A stretch of DNA of 64,000 bases, taken from the NCBI GenBank assembly GCA_002633025.1, contig NMRB01000247.1, forward strand, positions 103,589-167,588. The letters run 5' to 3'. This stretch comes from Notospermus geniculatus. Lineage: Eukaryota; Nemertea; Pilidiophora; Heteronemertea; Lineidae. Below, one piece after another: positions 1-9,705 of this stretch; the first letter of the stretch is position 1; each line of letters starts with the position of its first letter. The notes under the pieces were generated by a model, which was not told the DNA's origin, did no database searches, and saw nothing but the letters and a program-made list of their open reading frames with translations. The position numbers and the translations under genes are program-made.

Positions 1-240
1 CGACTGAATTTGAAAATGTCATTAATCCATTTTAACAAGAACCTCGTCCCCAGGTGCACGTTCGCATATTTGCACATGTTTTGCCTATGACTGGAGCACG
101 GCTTTGCCTGGAGGCTAGATTCACTCTCTATGGGAGGTACCATCAAAAATCAAAACAAACCCCGCGAGCCATTTGCTTTAATAGAGAATTTGAAGTGTAT
201 TTTCCTAACCCTAGGGTGAGAGACAACTTTATCCTCCTAC

Positions 241-497
241 CTTCATTTGGTCGCATACGCTCAGTCAATCCAAAATGCTTCAACATCTCTTCGAAACTGC
301 TGAAAACCATCTGATTCTCATCTCTGAGATTGACAACGAACTTCCCACTACCATTAGAACGAAACGGAATTGTGCACGGCTTTGACTTGGTTGGCAACTT
401 TGCAGTGATTGCATGCATGTTAAATTTGGCCGGGTCTTCTTTAACTATGTATGCACCAACTTCCTTGTCCTTTAAACGCAAACAGGCATCTTCATAC
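241..497 (-). CDS. JAK: JAK copy 1, exon 4: SH2-like domain
   Basis: Acceptor CTAG at 498-501; the first base completes the split Gly codon from exon 3. The translation starts YEDACLRLKDKEVGAYIVKE and carries an SH2 core. The usual FLVR strand reads AYIVKE, so Lys stands where the phosphotyrosine-binding Arg normally is. The motif FSSFEEMLKHF matches the SSL..LL helix region of JAK SH2 domains. The 3' end is uncertain: a GTAGGA donor puts it at 241, a weaker GTTAGG donor at about 210. Confidence 0.75.
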
Positions 498-3084
498 CTA
501 GAGAGAAAACAGAATTAGAATGCATTGTGACCTTTTACATGCACAAATAATGACCTCCCTGATCACTTCAAGACTGAGAAAAGCTTCAATTTAAGAATGG
601 CGATTTGTTTTACAACCTGGCCAAAAGAAATCTGTGCATTTTTTATTTTTCTGCCAGGGCCGAAGCCATAACGTCAACTTATATTGTGCAAATCAAGGGT
701 ACATGTACCTTTCGAGGCTGTCTCAAAATTGCTTTGATGCCAAAAAAGACGAAGTGACTTTGTCTGGGGGTGGGGTGGTGCTTTCGATTTGGGGAAGCCC
801 ACTTCATCTTTTTTTGAAAAAATTGCCATCACTCTTTTTTACAGGAGAATGACATTTTTTATATGCAGTCTTCAGAAAGGAACAAGGTTCTGGCTACATG
901 GGCCTACTATGGACTGTATGAGTCAGAGCTATAAACCAGGGGCGGATCCAGAATCATGGGAAAGAGGGGGCACAGCCAGCGCATATCGTGGAAAACCTCA
1001 GTCTTTAACATCTTTTCAAAATTTCGAAATTTCCCGGTCAATTTTAAAGATTTTCCACAAAATAGAGGGGGCACGGGCCGGGTGTGCCCCCCTTGGATCC
1101 GCGCCTGTAAACTTCCCACTTGTTGGCATGAAGCCAATGTCAAGTGCCCACTTCATCTTTTCAAGGGGGAGGGGGTCAGGGAAAAGATGAAGTCACTTCG
1201 TCTTTTTTGGCATCAATGTAATTTTGAGACGGCCCCTTACTGCACTACCTGCCAAAAGCAGTCTAAATGAGCCATGTATTTACCCAATAGGCCCATGCCA
1301 TCGTCGATCCTTCAGTACCTTCAAAGAGGGTGGACTGAGATACTGACTGACTTCATTCACCGAAGTAACACACAACTGATGGTAGTAGTTCTTAATCAGA
1401 CGATAGTAGCCATCAAGAGCAGCAAGGAATGATTCAGCATACTCCTTCTTTTGAAAGGTAAACACCTGAAACAGACAACTCATTTCAATCAATAAACTCG
1501 CAAATGTAAAACGCAAAGTTTTGTTTGGACTCACAAAAACCAGTGGTTGAGGTCTGGTACAAGTACATGTATTCTAAAATCTCACCACTTTAAGACACTA
1601 TACTGACAAGAAGCTTGTCTTGCAATAACCAATATACCATTTTAGATCCATTTTGACCTTGGACTGAAGTCTTGTCTTCAGCATTACGCTGGGAATTTTG
1701 CCAGTCAACAAATGGGCTCTTGACAGTTTTTTACTGGAACATAGTGGGCTTTTGACAGTTTTTTACTGGAACATTCAGTATGTTTTTCAAGCAACTGAAT
1801 AACTGAATGTTGTATGAGATTCTGACAGGAGATTCAAGAATCAAATTCTTACTTTCGGGGGCCTATACCGCAGTGTGATCAAGACACCCTTGTCTCCATT
1901 CAGATGCCCGGACATTACATCATCGATTTGCCATAGTAATGTCTCTGGCTAGAAAACAAGATAAAATACGTATAAAGTCATCTCCGAAATTTGCAAATTT
2001 TCTACTCCAATCGGGGTCTTCCTCAGGCACTTTAAGAAATATTCTTAAATTCTTACAGCTGAGCATCACCGCTTACTGTCCCATGCAATGGACCTGAAGA
2101 GCCAGGGATGATATCCCATATGGCCAGGACTGGACTCGAACGCGGGACCTGCTGCTTGCTAGCTGAAGTGATAACCACTCGGCTATGAGAGCCGACTTTC
2201 GATTCCAGTGAATAGGGAACACAAATGCAGGTTAGAAAAAACAGTTTTAGAGAAGCAGAACGTACATTTTTCCCACCACTACTGGAGTAAACTCCCTTGT
2301 GATCGATGAACAGCACTTTGGAAATATCGCTTTGAACTTCGTATCGTTCCATCATGTACTCTGTCCACTTTGAGAGAAGATCGTGCATGAAGCAGTGACA
2401 ATAACGCTCGGGTTTCGCCTTCTCTTCATCATTGTACTCAGTCTCCACCCACTGTTTCAATGAATTCTGCAAGCGCAACTTCGGAGTCAAACTCCTGAAT
2501 TCCTGCTTGCATGACTTGGGTAGGAATTTCAAGTACAGAGTGTAGTCAGTTCGAAGTTTCTCAACACGTATTTCGTTGACCTTTCCATACATGACCACGG
2601 CATTCAACGCATGCCCAAGTTGCTGCTGCTGATCCAGTCTCTGAAAGTACATTTCGCTTAAACGCTCCGAAACAAAGTCATCCAACATTTGATAATATAA
2701 GTACATGAAAACCTCTTTATCCCGGAGCCATATTGTGTTCAATTTTTCTGTCAATGGTTTGTAGCGAATACGTAAAACATATTCCACACATTCATTTGCC
2801 GGGGGACGAATTTTGAAGCTCAGTGGCGGCCATATTTGATGATCTTTCAGACTGACCAAACCGAACAGATGGAGAGTCGAAGGGCCAATCTTGCATTTCT
2901 TTGCCGTTTCAATACAGAGCTGCTCGAAAGTGTACTCCACAGAAGTGTCCGTGAATGTAATGAAGTGGTGTGGATCGGTTGGTAAGGCAGTTTTGGACTC
3001 CGGCTTGTAGACATAAACGATAATTCCATGACTGGCAAATCCTTTTGCGGTGTTGTTGTCACTTTCTTTCAGGTAACTCAACAT
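241..3084 (-). CDS. JAK: Janus kinase-like gene, copy 1: FERM and SH2-like part (5' half)
   Basis: Four exons are visible: 2266-3084, 1853-1948, 1284-1465 and about 241-497, joined by GT-AG introns in consistent phases (0, 0, 2). Together they encode a FERM domain followed by an SH2-like domain, an order characteristic of the JAK family. JAKs are cytosolic tyrosine kinases; their FERM-SH2 part binds the membrane-proximal region of cytokine receptors. Family signatures include a C-terminal FERM stretch ending DGYYRLIKNYYHQLC and the linker WHGPIG that opens the SH2 part, much like the WHGPI-type linker of vertebrate JAKs. The ATG at 3084 is preceded in frame by a TGA 15 bases upstream and has A at -3. 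The pseudokinase and kinase exons would lie to the left of position 1. Identity is strong; the 3' limit of the last exon is not. Confidence 0.88.
716..1234. repeat. Nested MITE in a JAK intron (outer element)
   Basis: Inverted termini of about 45 bases: left 716-763 begins GGCTGTCTCAAAATTG and contains GATGCCAAAAAAGACGAAG; right 1190-1234 is its near reverse complement. The element has a second element (937-1107) inserted inside it. It lies in the intron between the FERM-end exon and the SH2 exon and is present in both block copies. Confidence 0.75.
937..1107. repeat. CAGGGGCGGATCCA-family MITE
   Basis: Starts CAGGGGCGGATCCA and ends TGGATCCGCGCCTG, imperfect inverted ends, with an inner GGGGGCAC inverted pair. 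The flanks share TAAAC on both sides, a likely 5-bp target-site duplication. A second family member sits at 33963-34135. It interrupts the element at 716-1234. Confidence 0.75.
1284..1465 (-). CDS. JAK: JAK copy 1, exon 3: end of FERM and linker to SH2
   Basis: 182 nt with acceptor CAG at 1466-1468 and donor GTAAAT at 1278-1283. It encodes FTFQKKEYAESFLAALDGYY, the last FERM helix, then a linker ending RRWHGPIG. It exits in phase 2, matching exon 4. Confidence 0.88.
1853..1948 (-). CDS. JAK: JAK copy 1, exon 2: FERM C-lobe strands
   Basis: 96 nt, 32 codons, phase 0 at both ends, acceptor CTAG and donor GTAAG. It starts PETLLWQIDDVMSGHLNG and ends TLRYRPPK. The position between the large FERM exon and the final FERM helix fits the F3 (PH-like) lobe. 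Recognition rests on context and phase; the exon itself is short and weakly conserved. Confidence 0.82.
1966..2045 (-). repeat. Short dispersed repeat with GAAGACCCCGATTGG core
   Basis: On the minus strand it reads CCTGAGGAAGACCCCGATTG followed by GCAAATTTCGGAGATGACTT. Related copies occur at about 14982-15061, 29430-29520, 35655-35705 and 60091-60226. The best preserved copy (60091-60226) is a hairpin, so this is probably a MITE family. Confidence 0.55.
2055..2195 (-). repeat. tRNA-derived SINE
   Basis: On the minus strand the head resembles a tRNA: an A-box-like TAGCCGAGTGGTT followed by the B-box GTTCGAGTCC. The 3' body reads GGCCATATGGGATATCATCC and GCATGGGACAGTAAGC. The same body occurs at 15071-15211 and at 56798-56933. 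The tRNA fold is degraded, so it is not a working tRNA gene. It lies in the first JAK coding intron, next to the exon 1 donor. Confidence 0.75.
2266..3084 (-). CDS. JAK: JAK copy 1, exon 1: start codon and FERM domain
   Basis: 819 nt, 273 codons, no intron. The ATG at 3084 follows an in-frame TGA, so translation starts here unless an upstream exon is spliced in. About residues 18-110 are the F1 lobe (TFEQLCIETAKKCKI, then LHLFGL and WPP), and residues 110-260 the helical F2 lobe (VFMYLYYQMLDDFVSERLSE). It ends YSSSGGKN at a GTACGT donor (2260-2265). Against copy 2 the only coding difference noticed is Arg versus Lys in MYFQ(R/K)LDQQ. Confidence 0.88.
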
Positions 3085-3640
3085 GGTTACTTCATTTCAT
3101 GCTGCAATCACTGGTAGAGTAAATTCACTTATCCAAGCGTCACTCCCAGAAATTTGTTTCTGAAGTTCACTGACTATTTCGAGGGCGTCCACATCACTTC
3201 ATGCACACATGAATCTGAAAATGATTGACAGATGTGAACAATGTCAAGATTATGTGTTGGCAAAATAAATCTTAGGCCTACAAGTAGCAGGCCTGGGCCT
3301 GGGCCTATAGAGGCCGGGGGAGCGGTAGGAGCATCCTGAGAATCTAATGTCAAGGCTTGTGCAGTCTGAATAGCCTAAGGAGTAGGCCTACCTCATGACC
3401 TAGGTGAGACCTCTAGCCTATTCGCCAGTGATGCTAGAGGCATAATTAATACGCAACGGCTAGCCTGTGGCCTTGTCGTGGAGTGCAGGGGGGCAGAGAT
3501 TAGGCCTTTGCTCTTACATGTACATGTACATGTACTCTTAGTCTTTTAGGCCTAGCCTATGCATTGCATGTGTAACCTAAGAAGATGATAAGATGTAGGC
3601 CTATCATAAGGCCTAGTAGGCCTAGCTCAGCTATCAGGCT

Positions 3641-3832
3641 ATTCATCGTATCCATGACGTAACTCCGACAGTGTCCGCCATTGCTGACGTCGCAAGGGTG
3701 GTGGGCAAATGGCGCAAGGGTGGTGGGCAAATTTCATTGCTTTTGCTGAAGAAGCTGGTGGGCAAAAAGACGCAACGTCACAACGTCACCTTGGTCACGT
3801 AGGCCTGGGCCTACGTCATGGATACGATGAAT
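3641..3832. repeat. 192-bp MITE with perfect 21-bp inverted ends, copy 1 only
   Basis: Starts ATTCATCGTATCCATGACGT and ends with the exact reverse complement. Copy 2 lacks it: at about 16650 CAGGCT runs straight into ATAGGCCT. The flanks suggest a two-base TA/AT duplication, as for Tc1/mariner-type MITEs. The inside repeats GCAAGGGTGGTGGGCAAAT. Confidence 0.85.
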
Positions 3833-4478
3833 AGGCCTATAGGCCTAGGCCTCCTAGGTAGGCGAGTAGGCACGCTAGAAGAAAATTTTTCCCTTTGAAT
3901 AGTGCATTTTTCTTTGTAGATCCATAAAGAGCTCAAAGATAGAAACAAAATAAAAAAAGATGAAACAATTTGGTTGGATATTAAGGAAGTTACGCCTAAT
4001 TAAGCGTTTAATTAACGGTCTCTTAAGACAAACATGACAAAGGAAAATGTACTGGTTCTATTAAATAGCGCGTTTTTTGGAAATCTATACTATAAAACGT
4101 CGAGGCACTTCCGTCTGTCAGCATTAGCGGCGTTGTGCAGTGATGTCATCAATCACTTCCAAGTAGGCGTATGTGGCTACTGCTCTCAACGGCTACTACT
4201 GATCGGGCAACTGGTTCAAGCTGAATTTTTCCACCCATTCACAACTTATTTCACCCGTCAATTCAAACTGGTAATCTTGGAATGAATTGAAAACGCTGAC
4301 AATTTGATGTCAGTGGATTTCGCCGCCTGCTCTGTTGCCATGTCAACCTCCTGCGCATGTCCAGCTTGTGATTAGGCCTTCTTCCCGTCTACCGTCTGAT
4401 GGTCGCCATTTTGTTCTCGATTCAAAGTTTCAGTGTGGCCTACTAACCACTGAGCGCATAAAAATTTAAAAAACTCAC

Positions 4479-4540
4479 CTGCGTCTGTTAGTTATTGAAC
4501 GATAGCAACTGGATTGAATGAGGAACCCGCCCGCCCATCA
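4479..4540 (-). other. Possible non-coding first exon of JAK, copy 1
   Basis: The minus strand has a near-ideal splice donor, ACGCAG/GTGAGT, at 4473-4484, kept in copy 2 as ACGTAG/GTGAGT (17293-17298). Just before the JAK ATG there is an acceptor-like TTGCAG followed by CATGAAATGAAG. The two would make a 5'-UTR intron of about 1.4 kb. The upstream end is not visible; the right limit given is arbitrary. Confidence 0.3.
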
Positions 4541-5006
4541 CAGGGACAGGTAGTGTTGACGCCGTGCTTCTACGTCAGCCGATTCACCTTAGCAACGAAA
4601 ATCAACATGAATCAGTGTCAGTTTGGCACATATATTCTATTGGCTCTGCTGTGGAGGTAGGCCTACATGTATGTCTGTGATGTCATAGCACGATGACGTC
4701 AGTAAACCGTGACATATAACGACGGGTGTGTGAAGCAGTCCGCCGGCCACGTGGAGCGTCACATCGTTTACGGTATCACCGGTAAACTGGACAACGCTGC
4801 ACGTGACCGAAGTTTCGTCGAGGACTGTTAATGGGACTGACACCAGGAATTATGGCCCACCCGCACTTCGTGACCCATCATTCGACGGGTAGCCTACCGT
4901 ACTTTGCTAGTGTTTACAAATAGTTAGGTAGGACATGAAACTTTCAGCCGCGACGGTGGCGCCGCCACACAGCCTCTACCGGTAACGTGCCTATCCTAGG
5001 CCTACA

Positions 5007-5687
5007 CAGCGATCTCGCACGCAAGTCATGCTGCTGCGCCACCTTTTAGCATGTTGAGGAAACGAAGTTCTAATTCATGCATAGAGTTACCCAGCCGCAG
5101 TTCTGAATTCGCACCACGTGCTGGGTTGATTATAAAAATGGGGTCCGAAAGGCGGTATTTCGGCGCATTTCATACTCAACTGAGAAGCTGGGGCGGGATT
5201 TATCTCAACAGACCCAGACTCTAATGCACATATCTTTACACCAACACCTTCTAAACTATCGACTGCACTAGATGACAGAGAGTAATGTTAATTTTGTTAC
5301 GCCATACCGCTTGTTTCCATTTAAAATCAGCAATTTACTCAAGCTTCCTGCAACTCACGTGTCTTCTCAGGCAGCTAGGCCTATGTCCTTCATCCGGGGA
5401 TTCTGACCTAAATACCTCTGTTGTCTAGTAACAGGGAATCCCCTTGATTAGCCAATCCACGCTCCAATACAATAAACGGCGTAATTAATTCTATTTTTAG
5501 CATCCCAAGACGCACATTAATTCCTATTCAAAACACATTGCGTCAAGCGGGAATGGTTGAAAGATGGAAGAGCGGTGAGTGAGGTCGCGTCGGCCATTCA
5601 GAACGCGCGGATGTTTCACGTGACGGAATAGGCATAAATCAATACAGTGCTGTGTAAGCGACATCGCCGTGCCTAGTAGGGCCTACA
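5007..5687. other. JAK upstream segment present in copy 1 and missing in copy 2
   Basis: About 680 bases lie between two TAGGCCTACA-like words (4997-5006 and 5677-5687). Copy 2 keeps a single junction at about 17823. No inverted ends are seen, so deletion between short direct repeats is more likely than transposition. It lies 0.5-1.2 kb upstream of the possible first exon and could include promoter sequence. Confidence 0.6.
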
Positions 5688-6506
5688 TTTGAATCGTAGG
5701 ATAGGCCTAGGTCAAGCTAGGTAGGCCTAGGCCTGGGCCTATGAGATGACGACACAGACATTCTGATTCTTCTGACTGACACTTCACCATCCATTCCACA
5801 TGTTCCATGCCATCAATGTTTTGTTCGATGTTTGACAGCAACAACACTCAACCAGAGAACCATGCATGCATGCATGACAAAAATGATGGAGGTAGGCGTA
5901 GGCCTACCTCCATGATTGATGCATGTCAACAGGCCAAGGGCAGGCTGTCTGTCTCTGACAAAACAAAAGTGACCTGAAAATGAAGCATGGAAGTCCGGCG
6001 GCGCTCGCCATGCCAGCCAAGTCAAAAAGAAAGAGATCTTTTCATCAAGCATCAACATGATCAACGTCATGTTTTGTACGACACAACAACAAACATGGGT
6101 ACAGAAAATCAACCTAAGTAACATTAGACGCAATGATTAGGGCCACTCTCTCCTTACTTTCGCCGGAAAAGAGGGTTACTTCTTCTGCTCAGTCACGTCG
6201 TCAGTCATTTCACAGTGACTCAGTCCATGCAGTCAGTGTCCATGCATGCCATGTGCATACATAGCCTTATAGCATACACCATGTACACAGTGCAATATAC
6301 ACATGTCATGCATGTGATAAACTAGGTGGACTATTTCCCATGTTACCGGGCTCACCATCCACCAGTATGTCGTCGATTGGGAGGTTGGAGGGGTCAACCT
6401 CTTGGAGCTTTTCAGAACAAAGGACCAATATCAGGATGTTGAAAGATAGTCCATAACCATGTGGCACATAGAAAACTTAACCAGTTGTTCCCATAATAAA
6501 GGTCTC

Positions 6507-6570
6507 TGTACACTATCAACATTTCGAGACACATCTGTCAACATGCGTCTTGAAATGTTGACAGTGTACA
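6507..6570. repeat. Small hairpin element
   Basis: Arms TGTACACTATCAACATTTCG (6507 on) and its near reverse complement ending 6570, with a 16-base loop. Also present in copy 2 at 18465-18528. Confidence 0.6.
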
Positions 6571-7261
6571 GCATGACAGAGGGTCCCCTATACCACACTG
6601 GCACCTTTCACATTAGAACAATTGTACTGACTGAATGAATAGTAAAACAGATTCAACTTGCAAAGAGTGACGTGGTAATGAACTGAGTTGCGTCCAAGCT
6701 GCATTTGATGACGCCTGTCCATACCACCCTCACAATAAATTAGGCTGGCCCATAGAAATGGGGGGGGGGGCATAGAAATGGGGGGGGGGGCATGCCCTCT
6801 TTAAGGCCAATCTGTGTCAAAATCCCTGTAGGTCGTTGTTACAGGCTTGGTAGGTCTATGATAATCTTCCAATAGCTTTTATCTGTAAGACCAAAAAATC
6901 AAGGAGTCCGAGGTAATTCAAAATGAGACATTTATTGCTGAAAGATATTCACATGTGTACATCACAAAGATTTAGAGTTGATTAAAATATACATCATTTA
7001 TGATTAATCCTATACCTACAAAGATACATGATTTAATTTAATAGTTATTTTTACACGTGTTTTTTTATAGACAGTGCATAGACAAGAAACTCTGGATTGG
7101 TAAGGCTCTCATAGTCATACAAAGAATTTGTCTTCCGATTTTATCAACCCACCCAAAGTTCCGATTTTATCAACCCACCCAAAGTTCCAAAATCTGTCAT
7201 GACCCACTGAGGCAGAATAGGTGTTCCCACCAAAGGACATTTTTTTATTGACAAATGATCA

Positions 7262-7563
7262 GGGGCCTGATTCATAAAGTGACTTTAGGCTAATGGTACC
7301 ATTAACTTCAGTGCATTTCCCATTTGTGACCCGATCTACCAAAAGTAGGCGCAAGTCGCAAATGAAGAAAGGGTTAACGGCCTTGCAACACAAGCTGAAA
7401 TGCAAGTTTCTGCGGTTGAGAATGGTAGTGGACAGCCGTGATAATAGTTGAGTCAACTGATGACTGGTGATGATCAGCGGTGACTTGCGCCTACTTTTGG
7501 TAGATCGGGTCACATTTGGTTAAAGGTACCATTAGCTTAAAGTCACTTTATGAAACAAGCCCC
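7262..7563. repeat. Palindromic MITE of about 300 bp
   Basis: Outer arms start GGGGCCTGATTCATAAAGTG and end as the near reverse complement. Inner arms carry GTGACCCGATCTACCAAAAG and its inverse. Shared with copy 2 (19553-19854), so older than the split of the copies. Confidence 0.75.
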
Positions 7564-8147
7564 AGGTATTTTTTCTTAATTTTCTTTACGATTCTTTTCT
7601 TAAGGGTAACATCAATCTATTTTTGGTAACATCAATAGGCCTAGTTCTTTATGATAAACATTACAACAGAAGGAAACATCAATGTCAAAAGAATCAGCAG
7701 CTGGCATCGACACATTTAGAGCCCACCAACCTGAGTTTAGGTCATTCTTACGCCAGGGAATATTTCTGAAGTACCGGTAAACCTTGAATGCGAGACAGAC
7801 CAAACATGAATATTACATTAGGTTTAGGCCTATACATGATCATTCGCAAGTATCTCGTGGGTCCTTCCCAATTAGACATCTGGAGGCACTGGACAACTAC
7901 AAATCTGTCGACCACTGCATTAACTTAATATCCATATCCGTTTATGAAAAAAGTGCCAGTGAATTTTCCTACAAGTCTATTGCAATTTCATGGTAAATGA
8001 ACACTGTAGGAAATTAAATGCCCCAGACTTTCCAGTTGAAATTAAAAAGTACATGTAATTTTTCAAATCAAAATGGAACCTCCCAAAATATGACCAAATC
8101 AAAGTGAATGCTAAATAGTCTTCTGTTACGCACAGTATATGAAACTA

Positions 8148-9350
8148 TGGCGCCCGTTACGGGACATGTATTATTTTTTTAAAATCTCGCACTGCGTGTT
8201 TTAATCTCGCACTGCGTGTTTTAATCTCGCACTGCGACTTTTTAAAGTCGCACTGCGACTTTTAATCTCGCACTGCGACTTTTTAATTTCACAATCTCGC
8301 ACTGCGACTTTTAATCTCGCACTGCGACTTTATAAACTCGCACTGCGTCTTCATAAACTCGCACTCCGACTTTATAAACTCGCACTGCAACTTTTAAAAC
8401 TCGCACTGCGACTTTATAAACTCGCACTGCGACTTCTTAAAAAGTCGCACTGCGACTTTATAAACTCGCACTGCGATTTTTAAAACTCGCAGTGCGACTT
8501 TTTAAAGTCGCGCTGCGCCTTTAATCTCGCACTGCGACTTTTAAATCTCACAATCTCGCACTGCGACTTTTAATCTCGCACTGCGACTTTATAAACTCGC
8601 GGTGCGACTTTATAAACTCGCAGTGCGACTTTTTAATCTCGCACTGCGACTTTTTAAACTCGCAGTGCAACTTTTTAAACTCGCAGTGCGACTTTTTAAT
8701 CTCGCACTGCGCCTTTATAAACTCGCACTGCGACTTTATAAACTCACACTGCGACTTTTTAAACTCACACTGCGACTTTTTAATCTCGCACTGTGACTTT
8801 CTAACCTCGCACTGCGACTTTTTAAACTCGCACTGCGACTTTTTAAACTCGCAGTGCGAGTTTAAAACGTCGCAGTGCGAGTTTATAAAGTCGCACTGTG
8901 AGTTTAAAAAGACGCAGTGCGAGTTTAAAAAGTCGCAGTGCGAGTTTATAAAGTCGCAGTGTGAGTTTAAAAAGACGCAGTGCGAGTTGCGAGTTTAAAA
9001 AGTCGCACTGCGAGTTTAAAAAGTCGCACTGCGAGTTTAAAAAGACGCAGAGCGAGCTTAAAAAGTCGCAGTGCGAGTTTATAAAGACGCACTCGAGTTT
9101 ATAAAGTCGCAGCGGGACTTTTTAAAAAGTCGCAGTGCTAGTTTATAAAGTCGCAGTGCGAGTGTATAAAGACGCAGTGCGAGTTTATAAAGTCGCAGTG
9201 CGAGATTAAAAGTCGCAGCGCGAGATTGTGAGATTAAAAAGTCGCAGTGCGAGATTAAAAGTCGCAGTGCGACTTTAAAAAGTCGCAGTGCGAGATTAAA
9301 ACACGCAGTGCGAGATTTTGAAAAAAATACATGTCCCGTAACGGGCGCCG
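8148..9350. mobile_element. 1.2 kb foldback transposon, copy 1 only
   Basis: Terminal inverted repeats GGCGCCCGTTACGGGACATG (8149 on) and its exact reverse complement at the right end. The flanks are a perfect 10-bp duplication, TATGAAACTA (8138-8147 and 9351-9360); copy 2 has the single empty site near 20420. The inside is about 50 units of roughly 20 bp: CTCGCACTGCGACTTT in the left half and mostly its inverse, GTCGCAGTGCGAG, in the right half, with the turn near 8850. It has no coding sequence. A 9-10-bp target duplication is typical of Mutator-like elements, so a non-autonomous Mutator-type foldback is the best guess. Confidence 0.88.
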
Positions 9351-9530
9351 TATGAAACTAATTCAGTGCATTGAGAGCAGGATTATTCAGCAATCACTAA
9401 AACTGACCATGGTGTCACATGACACATTCAAAAGGCAGGTTTAATGCTGAAGCAAGTGAGAGAACTAACTCCACCACACTGACCTTTCACTGCTCGTGCA
9501 GCTGGAGGCCAGAAAGAGTATTGAAAGGTA

Positions 9531-9705
9531 CAGTCCCCCCTCGCTATTACGAACCCTTCGGGGGTCCAAGGGTTAAGTTTGTACTAAGGCGGAGTTCGTA
9601 ATAGTGAGGATTTACATACATGTCATGAATTTTGGGAGCCAGACGTTGGGTTCGTAATATCCAGGAGTTCGTAAAATCGTGGTTCGTAAGAGCAAGGGTG
9701 CACTG
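9531..9705. repeat. Tc1/mariner-like MITE
   Basis: Starts CAGTCCCCCCTCGCTATTAC and ends CGTAAGAGCAAGGGTGCACTG, imperfect inverted ends, flanked by TA on both sides. Inside are several TTCGTAATA/TACGAAC words. The copy-2 partner is at 20598-20771. Confidence 0.75.

Noticed and set aside
789-1190. 133-codon plus-strand frame in the JAK intron
   Set aside because: It lies wholly inside two nested MITEs and matches nothing known.
2121-2195. tRNA gene
   Set aside because: A- and B-boxes are present but the cloverleaf is degraded and a shared 3' body follows, so it is a SINE head. The same holds for 19115-19200 and 56865-56933.
4034-4285. 83-codon plus-strand frame near JAK
   Set aside because: In copy 2 one T is missing in the run at about 16904, which breaks the frame.
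4637-4843. Open frame kept in both copies (68 and 66 codons, minus strand)
   Set aside because: It opens with GTG rather than ATG, copies differ by indels in a TACATGTA run, and no domain is recognised. It could be part of a non-coding JAK first exon region but is not supported as a gene.
8602-8796. Open frame inside the foldback element
   Set aside because: The repeated RLFNLALRLFKLA-type text is only the translation of the 20-bp units.
8148-9350. CRISPR-like array
   Set aside because: The repeats are degenerate, have no unique spacers, reverse orientation at the centre, and are bounded by transposon ends in a eukaryotic genome.
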